Below, one piece after another: positions 54,996 through 64,000 of a stretch of 64,000 nt of DNA; the stretch's first letter is position 1, and each line of letters begins with the position of its first letter. The position numbers and the translations under genes were made by a program. The stretch covers positions 15,721,001 through 15,785,000 of the forward strand of contig NC_085119.1 of assembly GCF_030269925.1 (NCBI RefSeq). The letters run 5' to 3'. The DNA is from Bombyx mori (Eukaryota; Arthropoda; Insecta; Lepidoptera; Bombycidae). The notes beneath the pieces were generated by a model. The model worked only from the letters and a program-made list of their open reading frames with translations, searched no databases and was not told the origin of the DNA.

Positions 54996-56656
54996 CCTGT
55001 TCCTACCTGTTCCTTTCAGTAAATACTATGTAGATATTGTATCGTTTGTGTTCCAAATTAATATAATATAACACAGGTATCCTATCCAGTATCCTAATCG
55101 TACTCTAGATTATAATACATATATTACATCTCCACCGCCATGTCCCGAGGATTAACTTCGTTGTTGTTAGATTAACAAATACGACAATTTATCTAAGATT
55201 ACCCGAACTATCTTTTCGGTGCGTATAGTAACATTATATCAATGCTGTATTACTTATCAAATCTAACTTCACATCAACTATTTTTTTGTCTAAGTCGGTC
55301 GGACTAACTCGGTTTGTAGAAGTGATGTTAAATTTTTCTAGTCTGACCATAATAATTAGTTTAAAGATTTGAAGATTTATAAAAAAGGCGCCAAAGTCAT
55401 GATTGAGAAAAAAAATGCACAGATAATATAAAAAATTTGGATATGCGTTTCGTTTCACGCTGTGAACATCTTGAACAACACCATTTAATACCAATTGGGC
55501 GGTAAGCTGATCTGCACATCTGTAGTAATGAAAAACGTATTCAGAAAAAATTTAATATACATATATTCGTTTTAAGAACATTCTTCAAGTATATATGCAT
55601 AAAAAGTCGTGAGGTATTAAAGGGCAGCTCACAGATGTCTCTGTGCTCAGATAAGGGCGGTATCAACCAAGATTGGCGCCGTAAGACAATGTCACGTGTT
55701 ATGCAAATCGCCGCGGATAAGTTTCGCGGAGTTTCACGCACGGCCGCTTCCAACAGTCCTTTGTCATATGACCATAATTCGTGACGTAATTTACGAAAAT
55801 CTAGCTCACTTTCAAACGTACCCATAAAATTAAGATTCATCCCTGTGATGTGGAATTGGCTGTAAATTCACGGGATTTTATTTAATGTAAGTGGAGGAGA
55901 TCACAGATCACAGCTCAAGGCCTGAAAATTTTGATTTGTTACACGCATTAGAAATAAGTCAATTTTTATAAAGCGGTGCCTTCTACGATTTCCAACAGAT
56001 AAAACAAAAATGCGGACAATATTCCTAATATTCCTAATATTCTTATCTTTTATTCTTTACATTAATGAGAACTGGATTACTGATAGTATTGGATAATAAA
56101 GTAATAATAGTTAGTTTGAAATACAAAAAGACACAATAAAAATTGTCCTCAATCTTCACATAAACGTTATGTAATAATTATTAGGAAATCCCAGTTGTCT
56201 GCATTCTCAACGTCACCCTATTGTATGGGAAAGTTTTGAGTCTCCCGCGACTGGCTTTAAAAATTCAAACTCCAAGTGACGCTGCAGAGTGAGGCCCTAT
56301 TAACATTAAGCAAGTCACTTTTGAGACCTCTCGCCTCCAGAAACTTGGGATTGTTCCCTGAAATTCGACACCGGGCCCTTGTTCCGCGTATATTTTTGCC
56401 TCGAAATTTGAAACAACCGTAAATTTTACTATGTTTTCCTTTATGTATTCAATGAACTTTGGGAGGCATAAAACATGATTCTGTTAGGGAATTGGGCTGC
56501 AAAGTAAAAAAGTAGGGCATTATGATATGGCAAACAGGACTGTGGGCAATCACTGAAGAATGCAGCTAGCTGGGACATTTGATTCAATATATCTGTATAC
56601 TAGGTGGAATAATAATTGAATAATTAATAATTGAATAATAGTGAATAATAAATGAA
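54996..56656. other. AT-rich DNA with one unrecognised frame
   Basis: Contains the 99-codon leftward frame at 55541-55840 (listed separately), a possible worn Bm1 scrap (about 55482-55532), and a segment at about 56195-56400 that is less AT-rich. No gene is supported. Confidence 0.4.
55541..55840 (-). CDS. Unrecognised ATG-initiated open frame, 99 codons
   Basis: This frame begins with ATG at 55840 and has ordinary amino-acid composition in its first ~75 residues (RKLRHELWSYDKGLLEAAV; ITRDIVLRRQSWLIPPLSEH). It becomes AT-driven after that. It has no signal peptide, membrane segment or motif I recognise. It is one of few ATG-started frames of this size outside known transposons. It may be a transposon or gene-exon remnant, or chance. 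Confidence 0.2.
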   Translation of the reverse strand: MNLNFMGTFESELDFRKLRHELWSYDKGLLEAAVRETPRNLSAAICITRDIVLRRQSWLIPPLSEHRDICELPFNTSRLFMHIYLKNVLKTNICILNFF

Positions 56657-56769
56657 CTGGTGGTAGGACCTTTTGTGAGTTCGCACGGATAGTTACCACC
56701 ACCCTGCCTATTTCTGCCGTGAAGCAGTAATGCGTTTCGGTTTGAAGGGTGAGGCAGCCGTTGTAACTA

Positions 56770-57875
56770 CTTAGTCTGGCCATAAATACTGTTACAATTA
56801 AAAATAAACAAAATATTACATTTCAATTTGGAAACTGACATTTTTATAAAATTGCTCATTGAGTTTTCTCATTTTGGCACCAATACATTGTACAATATTT
56901 TGCGATATTAAAATGGAGTGAGGTGATAAAGAGAACCGAATCGCTGTGATTGCTTTACACAAAGTAGGTATGGAGCCAAATGCAATTTTTAAAACTCTCC
57001 ATACGCTTGGTATTAGTAAAATGTTTGTGTACCGGGCTATTAATAGGTGCAATGAGACCTCCTCTGCTTGTGACAGAAAAATATCTGGCCGTCCACTTAG
57101 TGTTCGTACGAAAAAGGTGGTCAAAGCAGTAAGGGAAAGAATTCGAAGAAATCCTGTCCGAAAGCAAAAGATTTTATCTCGGGAGATGAAGATAGCACCT
57201 AGAACCATGTCGCGTATTTTAAAATATGACTTAGGACTTGCAGCCTATAAGAGACGTACTGGTCATTTCTTAACTGATAATTTAAAAGAGAATAGGGTGG
57301 TAAAATCGAAACAACTACTGAAGCGGTACGCAAAGGGAGGTCATAGAAAAAAAATTGTTCACGGATGACAAATTTTTACAATTGAGCAACATTTTAACAA
57401 ACAAAATGACCGTATTTATGCTCAAGGCTCTAAGGAAGCTTCCCAATTAGTTGACAGAGTGCAACGTGGGCACTATCCGACTTCAGTGATGGTTTGGTGG
57501 GGTATTAGCTATGAAGGAGTGACTTAGCCATACTTTTGTGAAAAAGGTATCAAAACATCGGCACTAGTATATCAAGATACTATTCTTGAGAAGGTAGTGA
57601 AGCCCCTTAACAACATCATGTTCAATAATCAAGAATGGTCCTTCCAGCAAGACTCGGCGCCAAGTCATAAAGCTCGGTCTACGGAGTCTTGGTTGGAAAC
57701 GAATGTTTCGGACTTCATCAGAGCTGAAGACTGGTCGTCGTCTAGTCCCGATCTTAATCCTCTGGATTATGATTTATGGTCGGTTTTAGAGAGTACAGCT
57801 TGCTCTAACGCCATGATAATTTGGAGTCCCTAAAACAATCCGTACGATTGGCAGTGAAAAATTTTCCCATGGAAA
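56770..57875 (+). mobile_element. Mariner transposon D,D37D, copy 2, right end lost
   Basis: The left inverted end CTTAGTCTGGCCATAAAT follows a TA inside Bm1. The element is about 90% or more like copy 1 at 47622. Its right end is deleted after the codons for VKNFPME. Confidence 0.94.
56913..57870 (+). pseudogene. Mariner D,D37D transposase, inactivated copy 2
   Basis: ATG at 56913 is followed by a stop at codon three (TGA for TGG). The next 140 codons (to 57368) are open and carry the helix-turn-helix region (RTKKVVKAVRERIRRNPVRK; RTGHFLTDNLKENR). A one-base run expansion near 57349 shifts frame at the first catalytic Asp (FTDD). A stop follows in ISYEGVT-stop-PYF at about 57525. The later part (57597-57833) holds the second Asp (QQDSAPSHKA) and the third (SPDLNPLDYDLW), with 37 residues between. 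A one-base loss at about 57806 ends it. Copy 2 keeps the DNA-binding half open while copy 1 keeps the catalytic C-terminal half. Confidence 0.93.
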
Positions 57876-57909
57876 TTTAGAACATTAAAGCAATAAAAAA
57901 AAACATTTT

Positions 57910-58533
57910 GAAGTCACACAACATTAGCATCAGATTTGACACTAAAAATAATGGTCTAACGTCAAAAGCTTTTAGCGTTACACCATTAGAATCTTTTAAA
58001 CGAAAATGGATACAAAGCAGACATAGCAAAACCAGAAGGAAGGCTAAGCCCACATCTTCCTCATTAAATGAACAGCCGAAAACATGTTATCATAAAGAGC
58101 AAAACAGAATACAAACGATTGCAGTAAACAAAAACACGAGCGCATTGTTCGTCTCATTAAGGCCTCACATGCACAAGACGAACACAAAAAATATCGTAAC
58201 CACATTCCGGTACTCATATCGCAAACGTACAAAAACGGCGCGTGCTCAAGTAAGCGAGCATCCTGTTGTGCACCTTTGTGCTTGCACGGTACTCGTCCAA
58301 GCGTGACCGCGTGTCTTAACGTATATCTTGGGCCTTTAAATACTAGGTTTACCCAAAATAGGGTTGTCAAAATTTAGTACTCAAAATAGGGTTGTCACAA
58401 ATTCGTACTCTAATAAATAAATCGTTGATTCTATTTGAATTATGTAATAGATTTGGTTTGCTCTATTATGTCTATCAAACTATATGGGTTGACAACGATT
58501 CCAATTTACTCATATTGAAACTATTACTATATA
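57910..58533. other. Non-repeat DNA with a short tandem repeat
   Basis: A 132-codon frame (57908-58306) starts with TTG and has no known family. A 28-base unit (CAAAATAGGGTTGTCA...) occurs twice in tandem at 58352-58407. Confidence 0.4.
58352..58407 (+). repeat. 28-base tandem duplication
   Basis: Two adjacent copies share CAAAATAGGGTTGTCA and AATT(T/C)(A/G)GTA with a few differences. Confidence 0.8.
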
Positions 58534-58968
58534 CTAGTGGTCCCCTGATAGTCGAAATTCGACTATAATTAATTGAAATTATAAGCTTGTACACTATTAG
58601 GTATGATTCTATTGTCAAAGACTAATATACTTCTGTACTCACAGATTTCGCTATCATTACACTTTAGACAAATATTAATAAAGACAAACAATATTACTCT
58701 ATTCTCAATTTGACCACAGACTATAAACAATAAGAAAAGTATGACAATAAACAAATAGTATGCATGCGTGTGTGTCTCAAATACATGGTAGTGCGTGGAT
58801 TTTTTTTTAAATTGACTTAATGTATTTTTATGCATAATTTTAAAAAATATTAAGATTCTGCACTCGTTCTCTATATTCTCTATAAGTGTGGGAAAATCCA
58901 TACTCCTTCGTCCGCGCAATTTTCGTAAAAAGGGTACAAAGTTTTTGCTTCACGTATTAATATATAGA
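58534..58968 (-). mobile_element. Compact Helitron-like element (family 3)
   Basis: On the minus strand it begins TCTATATATTAATACGTG after A and ends CCACTAG before T. A perfect hairpin, ATAGTCGAA/TTCGACTAT (58548-58566), lies 10 bases inside the CTAG end, the classical Helitron terminator arrangement. Both ends match the element at 45801-48892. No coding capacity. Confidence 0.82.
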
Positions 58969-59022
58969 TATTGAAGAAATTGTGGGCAAGATAAAAAAAG
59001 TAACTAATGCCCACTGTTTTTC

Positions 59023-59142
59023 CCTCCTAATTGTTGGTAGCAGTTAGTACCAGCAACGCATGGTTTGATAGGTTAGCTGACGGAGCTCAACTTGCTAACA
59101 CTAATCCTAGCAAGAGCAGTACTTCGCTGAATCTATTACGTA
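59023..59142 (-). repeat. Jockey-type LINE 3' end, very diverged
   Basis: GAGCTCAACTTGCTAACAC and CCTAGCAAGAGCAGTACTTCG match the family; flanking parts are worn. Confidence 0.7.
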
Positions 59143-59989
59143 TATTTTACGTATATATATGAAGAAGAGGTATCGATTGTACTGAAAAACGTTTCTCAAA
59201 CCCGAATTCATGACGGCCTCCCTACAGACATAATAGCTCTAGGTAATGCTACCTCCCCGTTTGAGCTTACCATTTTTTATCCCTAATTGTCATTTGGCTC
59301 CAATTAAAGTAAAACCGATACACAGTTATATATAATTTAAAGTAACGGCTACAATGAACTGTGTATAAATAGAATAAAAAAAGAACAATATGGTGTTTCC
59401 ACTATATCTTCACTTACTATCGCGTTACGGACTGTGAACAGAGCCTGCGCACGCGTCGCTTCCTCATACGTCACGCTTGGCGCATCTGATACATATTAAA
59501 ATACTTTCCTCCTTTTTCTTTCTTGAAGGAACTTCGTTATGACGTCCTGCTCTATCTTCAAGTGAATTAATTGGGTGACACGTGCCTTTGCATTTGGTGA
59601 ACATATGGTATTTGATCATTTATATGTGACTTAGGCATATATATTATGATTATCATTATTTTAGGGTAACTCACCGGTTATTGTATAGTAATTACGGCCG
59701 TTTCTAGACCTACATGAGTTCTAGATTCTAGTTCTCGATGGTTAACCCATCTTCCGAATTAGAACGAGTTATTATTTGTAAAGAGGCTCAGAACATACCA
59801 GCACTGCCCATTGCACAGTTAAAAGTTATGTGTAGCACTTTTTTTTATTAAACGATGTTTTTCCTTCATCGCCAAAAACATTCGTGAATGTGAATTAAGT
59901 GTGTAGTTCATAAGAAGAATTTGGAACTTCCTCCGGGACTAGACATCAATATTGCATCTTTATGTCCATACCTAATCGTTAGTAGCTTA
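59143..59989. other. AT-rich DNA, no gene recognised
   Basis: GAAGGAACTTCGTT at about 59525 resembles palindromic motifs near 60580 and 60947. Otherwise nothing was recognised. Confidence 0.4.
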
Positions 59990-60258
59990 AGGAACTCTTC
60001 CAATCCCACGTAGACTGGTAGGTGAGCTCACGGGCTCAACCAGAATTGCTCACACTGGCCCTAGCAAGAGCAGTGCTTCGCAGAATCTGCCGCTGGATCG
60101 GAAACGCGACCCACTGAGAAGATCCGGCGAGAAACTCAGTCGGCTGTGTCTATGTGTTAATTCGCACGTCGAGCCCTTGCCCTTGACGAGCTGAATCTAC
60201 TACCAGATAGGAATCAGAGAAGATCCTGCGAGAAACTCAGTGGGCTATGTCTATTAGA
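59990..60258 (-). mobile_element. Jockey-type LINE 3' end with internal duplication
   Basis: The usual 3' untranslated sequence is followed (60186-60258) by a second, worn copy of its GAATCTACTACC...GAGAAACTCAGTGGGC part. Either two copies inserted next to each other or a segment was duplicated. Confidence 0.8.
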
Positions 60259-60970
60259 AGTCGCATTACTTAACATAAGTTCCTCTGACGTAGATTCGGC
60301 CGCGACCACTTCATTTCTCGACGACAAATCGGAGTAATATTAATCGTATCTCGCGAAAACTTTAAAGGGTTTATTACCGAGAACAACTTTACTATCAAAC
60401 GAACAAGTATTGCACCGGCCGTTGCTCCTGCGTGCCGCTCTGCTGAACTCCCTGTCCGTCACGGACACTGAACATATGCAGTTTATGATTCATATCCTTT
60501 GTACGAAAATGAATTTATAATTTTTTAAAGTCAAGTAAAAAGAAAAAGAATCGGCGATTTAATCTTCTTTTTTTTTTGGAACGAAGTTCCTTATGGAACA
60601 ATGCGGAGAGGTACCCTAACCGGGAAAAAACGTCCGTAACGTAAGATTTTTATTAGTAATGAACACAGTGTACCACTTAACTTTGAAATAGCATACAAAT
60701 TAGTAGTGCACAGTGTATGACTTAACTTTGTAATAACGTACAAAAAACAACATATTTTTTTATCATTCATTGACCACGATCTCAGAGCGTTTGTTTGCGC
60801 AATACACTAACTCCTATGCAAACAACCGTGAATGAAGTGTACCACAATAAGTTCGCACGTTACCGAATGGCCGTGGGTTGTTGCGAAACCTCCAGTTTTA
60901 TTTTCTTTATACCTCGAATAGAACTTAAAATTAATATTTTTATAATAAGGAACTTCCGTTTCCGTTGAAC
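60259..60970. other. Non-repeat DNA with shared segment and palindromes
   Basis: GGAACGAAGTTCC (about 60580-60592) is a perfect 5-bp-arm palindrome. The segment 60612-60654 is shared with 53808-53858. A GGAACTTCCGTTTCC variant occurs at about 60949. No gene was recognised. Confidence 0.4.
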
Positions 60971-61327
60971 CCTATTTGTACGCAAATTACAATGACCTAG
61001 AAGTAAACCGTAGAGTACAACTGACATGGAACAAATATTGGAGTCTAAGAGAAATATTCAAGAGTAACCTGCCTACTAATCTCAAAACTAAAGTTCTAAA
61101 TTCTTGCCTTCTGCCTTGCTTATTATACGGATGTCAAACATGGACGTTTAGTAACAATATAAAAAACAAAATAGTCACATGCCAAAGAGGAATGGAGCAT
61201 AAAATGCTAAATTTAAAGAAAATACAGAAAATTCGTCACTCAAAAATCAGAAAAATTAGCAAAGCAACTGATATACTAGTTCAAGCCTTAACTTTAAAAT
61301 GGCAATGGGCTGGACATGTACATGTAT
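60971..61327 (+). pseudogene. RTE-type LINE reverse-transcriptase fragment
   Basis: An open stretch of about 117 codons reads EVNRRVQLTWNKYWSLREIF, TKVLNSCLLPCLLYGCQTW, KNKIVTCQRGMEHKMLNLKK, RHSKIRKISKATDILVQALT and LKWQWAGH. This is the segment just downstream of the polymerase core in RTE-type LINEs. The upstream polymerase and downstream RW...EEAF end are missing. The right boundary falls at a Helitron 5' end. The open state suggests a rather young fragment. It starts at a TTG, not a true start. Confidence 0.85.
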
Positions 61328-61334
61328 TTTCTAC

Positions 61335-61428
61335 ATGGATACTAAGTTTCAAGTCAATCGGATGCATGGTTCAGTAGTTATAACGGAACATCCGTAAAAA
61401 CCACTATAGATTTATATATTAGTATAGA
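61335..61428 (-). mobile_element. Helitron 5'-end fragment
   Basis: On the minus strand it begins TCTATACTAATATATAAATC after A and continues GTTTTTACGGATGTTCC, a common lepidopteran Helitron start. Only about 95 bases remain, and it abuts the RTE fragment. Confidence 0.55.
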
Positions 61429-63242
61429 TTTGGATCCTAATGTAAAAAATGTACGTAATAATAAGGAAGAAGCTATACATAAGAATAGAAAAAAGCTGTA
61501 TTTAAATTAAAAAAACAAATAGACATGTATTTTTTTTTTACTATTTTTGTGGGGCATGTGGTGTAATAAGTTTAAGGATAGTAATAAATAAGTATTTGAA
61601 TAGTAAAGACGCGTTTCATATTCGCTGCAGCGTCGATCCTTTATAACGTTAAAAAACTCTCACTAATCACACAGAAGAACACCAAGAACGAAACGGGATC
61701 TCGATCTAGTTTCCTTTTAATTTCATTAAACGTCTACAAAGCGGGCACCCCTTTATGCTATTAACGAAAAGTAAAATATTTGACGTAAAAAGGGACCGTA
61801 AAGAATCCACAGAATTGATGGGAACCACGAAACAATATTCGCCCGGATTCCTTTCCCGATAATATGATGTTTCCGGCAGGACGACCGTCTAATGCGTCCT
61901 TGTGGAATCCCTTCAATTTTGTACCGGATTATTTCCCGTTGAAGAAAAAAAAATAAAAGCGCCATTTTATCAAAACATCGCTTCCTCGAAATGATATTGT
62001 TGGCGTTGAGTGAATTTTCAACGGTATCCGATTTTTTGATTGTTAAAAATATCTTTTGTCCAGAGTTTTTATTTTTTATTTTTAAATAATTCCAGAACTG
62101 AACTAAACTAGGTATAATCCTACGATCATATTCGAGTTTATAACCCAATAATGGAATCCTTAGGTAGAAGAGTCTGCGTCATATTATTTATTCGTTCATA
62201 TTTATTATTATTATTAAACAGAAAATCAACGAGGCCACAAAACAAAAAATAATAATAAAATAAATTTAATCTATAACAAGCTAAACAAGAACAAACCAAT
62301 AAACACATTATCACTGATTATTTGTAGATATAAAATCCTATAGAGCAACACAATTTAACCACGTAAATGTAAGACATCAAATCATGAGCATTCGTGAGCA
62401 CACTCCGCGCTACGTACGTACGACGTTATTAAAATGAAAACTTAATGTGAAGTCAGTTCAGAATTCAGGCTAACGGTCCAACAAATTATCATCATCAATA
62501 TTTATGAACGAAAAAAAAAACTTTCAATCATCCGATACATATTTTGTTCAAAACAAAAAAAAAAACAATTTTATACGCCATCATACATAGCGAAAGCACA
62601 CGGGTCAGTGTTGCGAGATCGTCCCAGGAGTGATGCGGTATTCAGTTATTATTGATTTTGCCTACACATGGAACAGTTTAATTTTTTTTGTCCCCAACGA
62701 AATTCCGACCCCCGGGGCCGACCGCCGTATGTTATTGGCCGAATGAAAAAAAAAATCATACACATGATAGATTGTTTTTTTGTAAATAGCCTCGAGTAGG
62801 CACGTTTCGATGCTTACATAACGTAGTAGCCGAGTATCGTATTGAATCGTAATTTGTGATTTTAGGCAATATTTTGTTACAAAGGTTGATAAATAAAATC
62901 GGTTACGAGCGACGTAAGATGTTACAGAATCACTGATATTTTTAAATAAACAAGGGTATATAAATAACCAGAATGTTTCAAAACGATTCTGATTGTTATC
63001 GTGGATTATAGAAAAAGAAGGTTGAGGCCATCGTTAAAATAGTGATATTGAAGATCATTCCGAATAATTTATTTTAAATTTCTATTAGCATTACAAATCA
63101 AACCGCTTCTTCTTTGAATTCCATATACTGAACAAAAGGATGTATTGTATATAATATGACCACCCTGTTTTTTCTGCATCTCAGAAATCCAATTTAAATA
63201 TCTTTGGTATTCAGTGAACATTCAATACCAGTTTTGGTAATC
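61429..63242. other. AT-rich DNA, no gene recognised
   Basis: A leftward 131-codon frame (61753-62148) starts with TTG and resembles no family. A CpG-richer patch (about 62590-62745, GACCCCCGGGGCCGACCGCC) is not a known repeat. Confidence 0.45.
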
Positions 63243-63312
63243 AGCCTATGCCCATGAGCGACAGTACTTACCATCAGGCGGGCTATAATCTTGCTTGCCT
63301 TTAATGGTAATC
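63243..63312 (+). repeat. GGCAGCGGCTT-type SINE, 3' fragment
   Basis: CCATGAGCGACAGTACTTACC, ATCAGGCGGGCTATAATC and CTTGCCTTTAATGG correspond to the 3' part of the unit. Confidence 0.7.
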
Positions 63313-63733
63313 AGAAGCCCGCATGGTTCGTGTTGTTGTTCTACTTATTTTCTTAAGCAAAAATGGTGAAAAAAGAAAGTATCTATTGAATTACTTGAGC
63401 TCCTCAATGGATGATACCGGTATCTCCGTTTTAGTGGCATAGATGGGCAGACGAACCCGTACCTTAAAAAAGAAATCTCTGTTTTAGGTATATTAGAATA
63501 ATTCCTATCAAACCGAAACATAATAATAGTTTCGCTGCAGTAATAAATAAAACGATAAAACCAACGCCTGCAGAAACACATGTCCATTACTACACATGCA
63601 ATAACTCCTATCTAAATTACTTAATTTAAAATATACAATATGCCAATTCTTAACACTATTCTTCCAAGCAGCATTGACTAAGTAGTAATATTTAAAATAA
63701 AGCATCTCCTTTACGGAAATAAAAAATATACAA
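63313..63733. other. AT-rich DNA with a possible Bm1 scrap
   Basis: GGCATAGATGGGCAGACGAACC at about 63436-63457 resembles the Bm1 3' end in minus orientation. Nothing else was recognised. Confidence 0.35.
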
Positions 63734-63915
63734 GGTTAACTCGGTGGCACAGTATTTAACGCCTCTGACTACTGGGTCAAAGGCTCTGGGTTTGATTCTC
63801 ACGAGAAAACAAGTTTGCTCTTTATTTTGGATCTTTAACGATGTGTATATTTATTCAAACGTTAATATGTATGTAATCAGTCTCAGTCTCTGTTTCTAAT
63901 GGTACTTGGGCTTGG
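63734..63915 (+). repeat. tRNA-derived SINE (third family), copy 2
   Basis: GTTAACTCGGTGGCACAGTA, box B-like GGGTTTGATTCTC and TTTGCTCTTTATTTTGG match the copy at 41301. The 3' part is worn. Confidence 0.7.
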
Positions 63916-64000
63916 AGCCAGCTTGATCGTTTATAATTTGACACAGATTATCTGTTTATAGTATTTTCTTTTGGAATAAAAACACCCACACAAATTATCT

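Larger units (their letters stand above)
56657..57909 (+). repeat. Bm1 SINE interrupted by mariner and deleted
   Basis: The Bm1 body runs from CTGGTGGTAGGACC to GCCGTTGTAACTA (56769) and is cut by the mariner at a TA. After the mariner only TTTAGAAC and the tail AAAGCAATAAAAAAAAA (about 57875-57903) remain. The end of the mariner and most of the Bm1 3' half were therefore lost together. Confidence 0.85.

Noticed and set aside
56816..57208. Leftward 130-codon frame
   Set aside because: It is antisense to the mariner transposase.
57908..58306. 132-codon forward frame, basic
   Set aside because: Starts with TTG, no early ATG in frame, no recognised motif; opposite strand is equally open.
59525..60963. 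GGAACTTCGTT motifs as terminal inverted repeats of one element
   Set aside because: The motif is itself palindromic, the three occurrences vary, and no target duplication was found.
61753..62148. 131-codon leftward frame
   Set aside because: Starts with TTG and has no recognised motif.
1..64000. Assignment to the W chromosome
   Set aside because: Nested transposons fit the silkworm W, but long repeat-poor stretches are also present and no sex-linked marker was recognised.
1..64000. CRISPR array, operon or phage-like system
   Set aside because: The repeats are dispersed eukaryotic transposons. No regularly spaced repeats or bacterial-type gene clusters exist.

Overview
The window is AT-rich animal nuclear DNA from a moth, almost certainly the silkworm Bombyx mori or its sister Bombyx mandarina. 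The main evidence is about thirty copies of the tRNA-derived Bm1 SINE. Two of them are complete from a tRNA-like head to an A-rich tail, and both match the known Bombyx element. The rest of the repeat content is also lepidopteran: a jockey-type LINE 3' end in ten places, RTE-type and R1-clade LINE scraps, Helitrons, and a mariner family with D,D37D catalytic spacing. I found no bacterial, phage or CRISPR features and no complete host protein-coding gene. Nearly all open reading frames are chance frames or pieces of transposons, and many begin with TTG or GTG rather than ATG.

Layout. 0-5 kb: a GC-rich tag, a strong stem-loop at 725-771, Bm1 copies, and a solo LTR at 3.4 kb with a tRNA-derived SINE inside it. 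A Bm1 at 4.6 kb is split by an 88-base poly(A). 5-15 kb: mostly single-copy-looking AT-rich DNA with scattered Bm1, one Helitron at 9.8 kb and a CpG-rich non-repeat block at 14.5-14.9 kb. 15-23 kb: dense repeats. These include a Bm1 split by a probable solo LTR, a second solo LTR with a clean 4-bp target duplication, two copies of a ~109-bp repeat, a LINE 3' end held between ~190-bp direct repeats, and a Bm1 inside a Bm1. 24.4-25.9 kb: a pogo-type DNA transposon with matching ends and TA duplications. It keeps the start and end of its transposase gene but has lost the catalytic middle.

26-45 kb: two tRNA-derived SINEs, a dead D,D34D mariner at 29.8 kb, more Bm1 and LINE tails, three Helitrons, and one weak candidate for a host signal-peptide exon at 44.25 kb. 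45.8-48.9 kb: a 1.8-kb Helitron-like element whose last bases received a mariner insertion. 50-54 kb: a jockey-type LINE fragment with a 202-codon reverse-transcriptase tail beside an inverted second copy of its 3' end, a mosaic of nested SINEs, an RTE C-terminus and an R1-clade LINE end. 56.6-59 kb: a second mariner inside a Bm1, then a short Helitron of the same family as at 45.8 kb. 59-64 kb: LINE tails, an RTE reverse-transcriptase fragment capped by a Helitron end, and AT-rich DNA.

The transposon genes do not form a pathway. They record repeated insertion and decay: autonomous LINEs (now fragments) probably moved the SINEs, and the DNA transposons are all inactivated. The region looks like a gene-poor intergenic or intronic stretch. 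The most informative parts are the insertion structures, not a new gene system. All assignments rest on reading the sequence and memory of the families; no database search was run.
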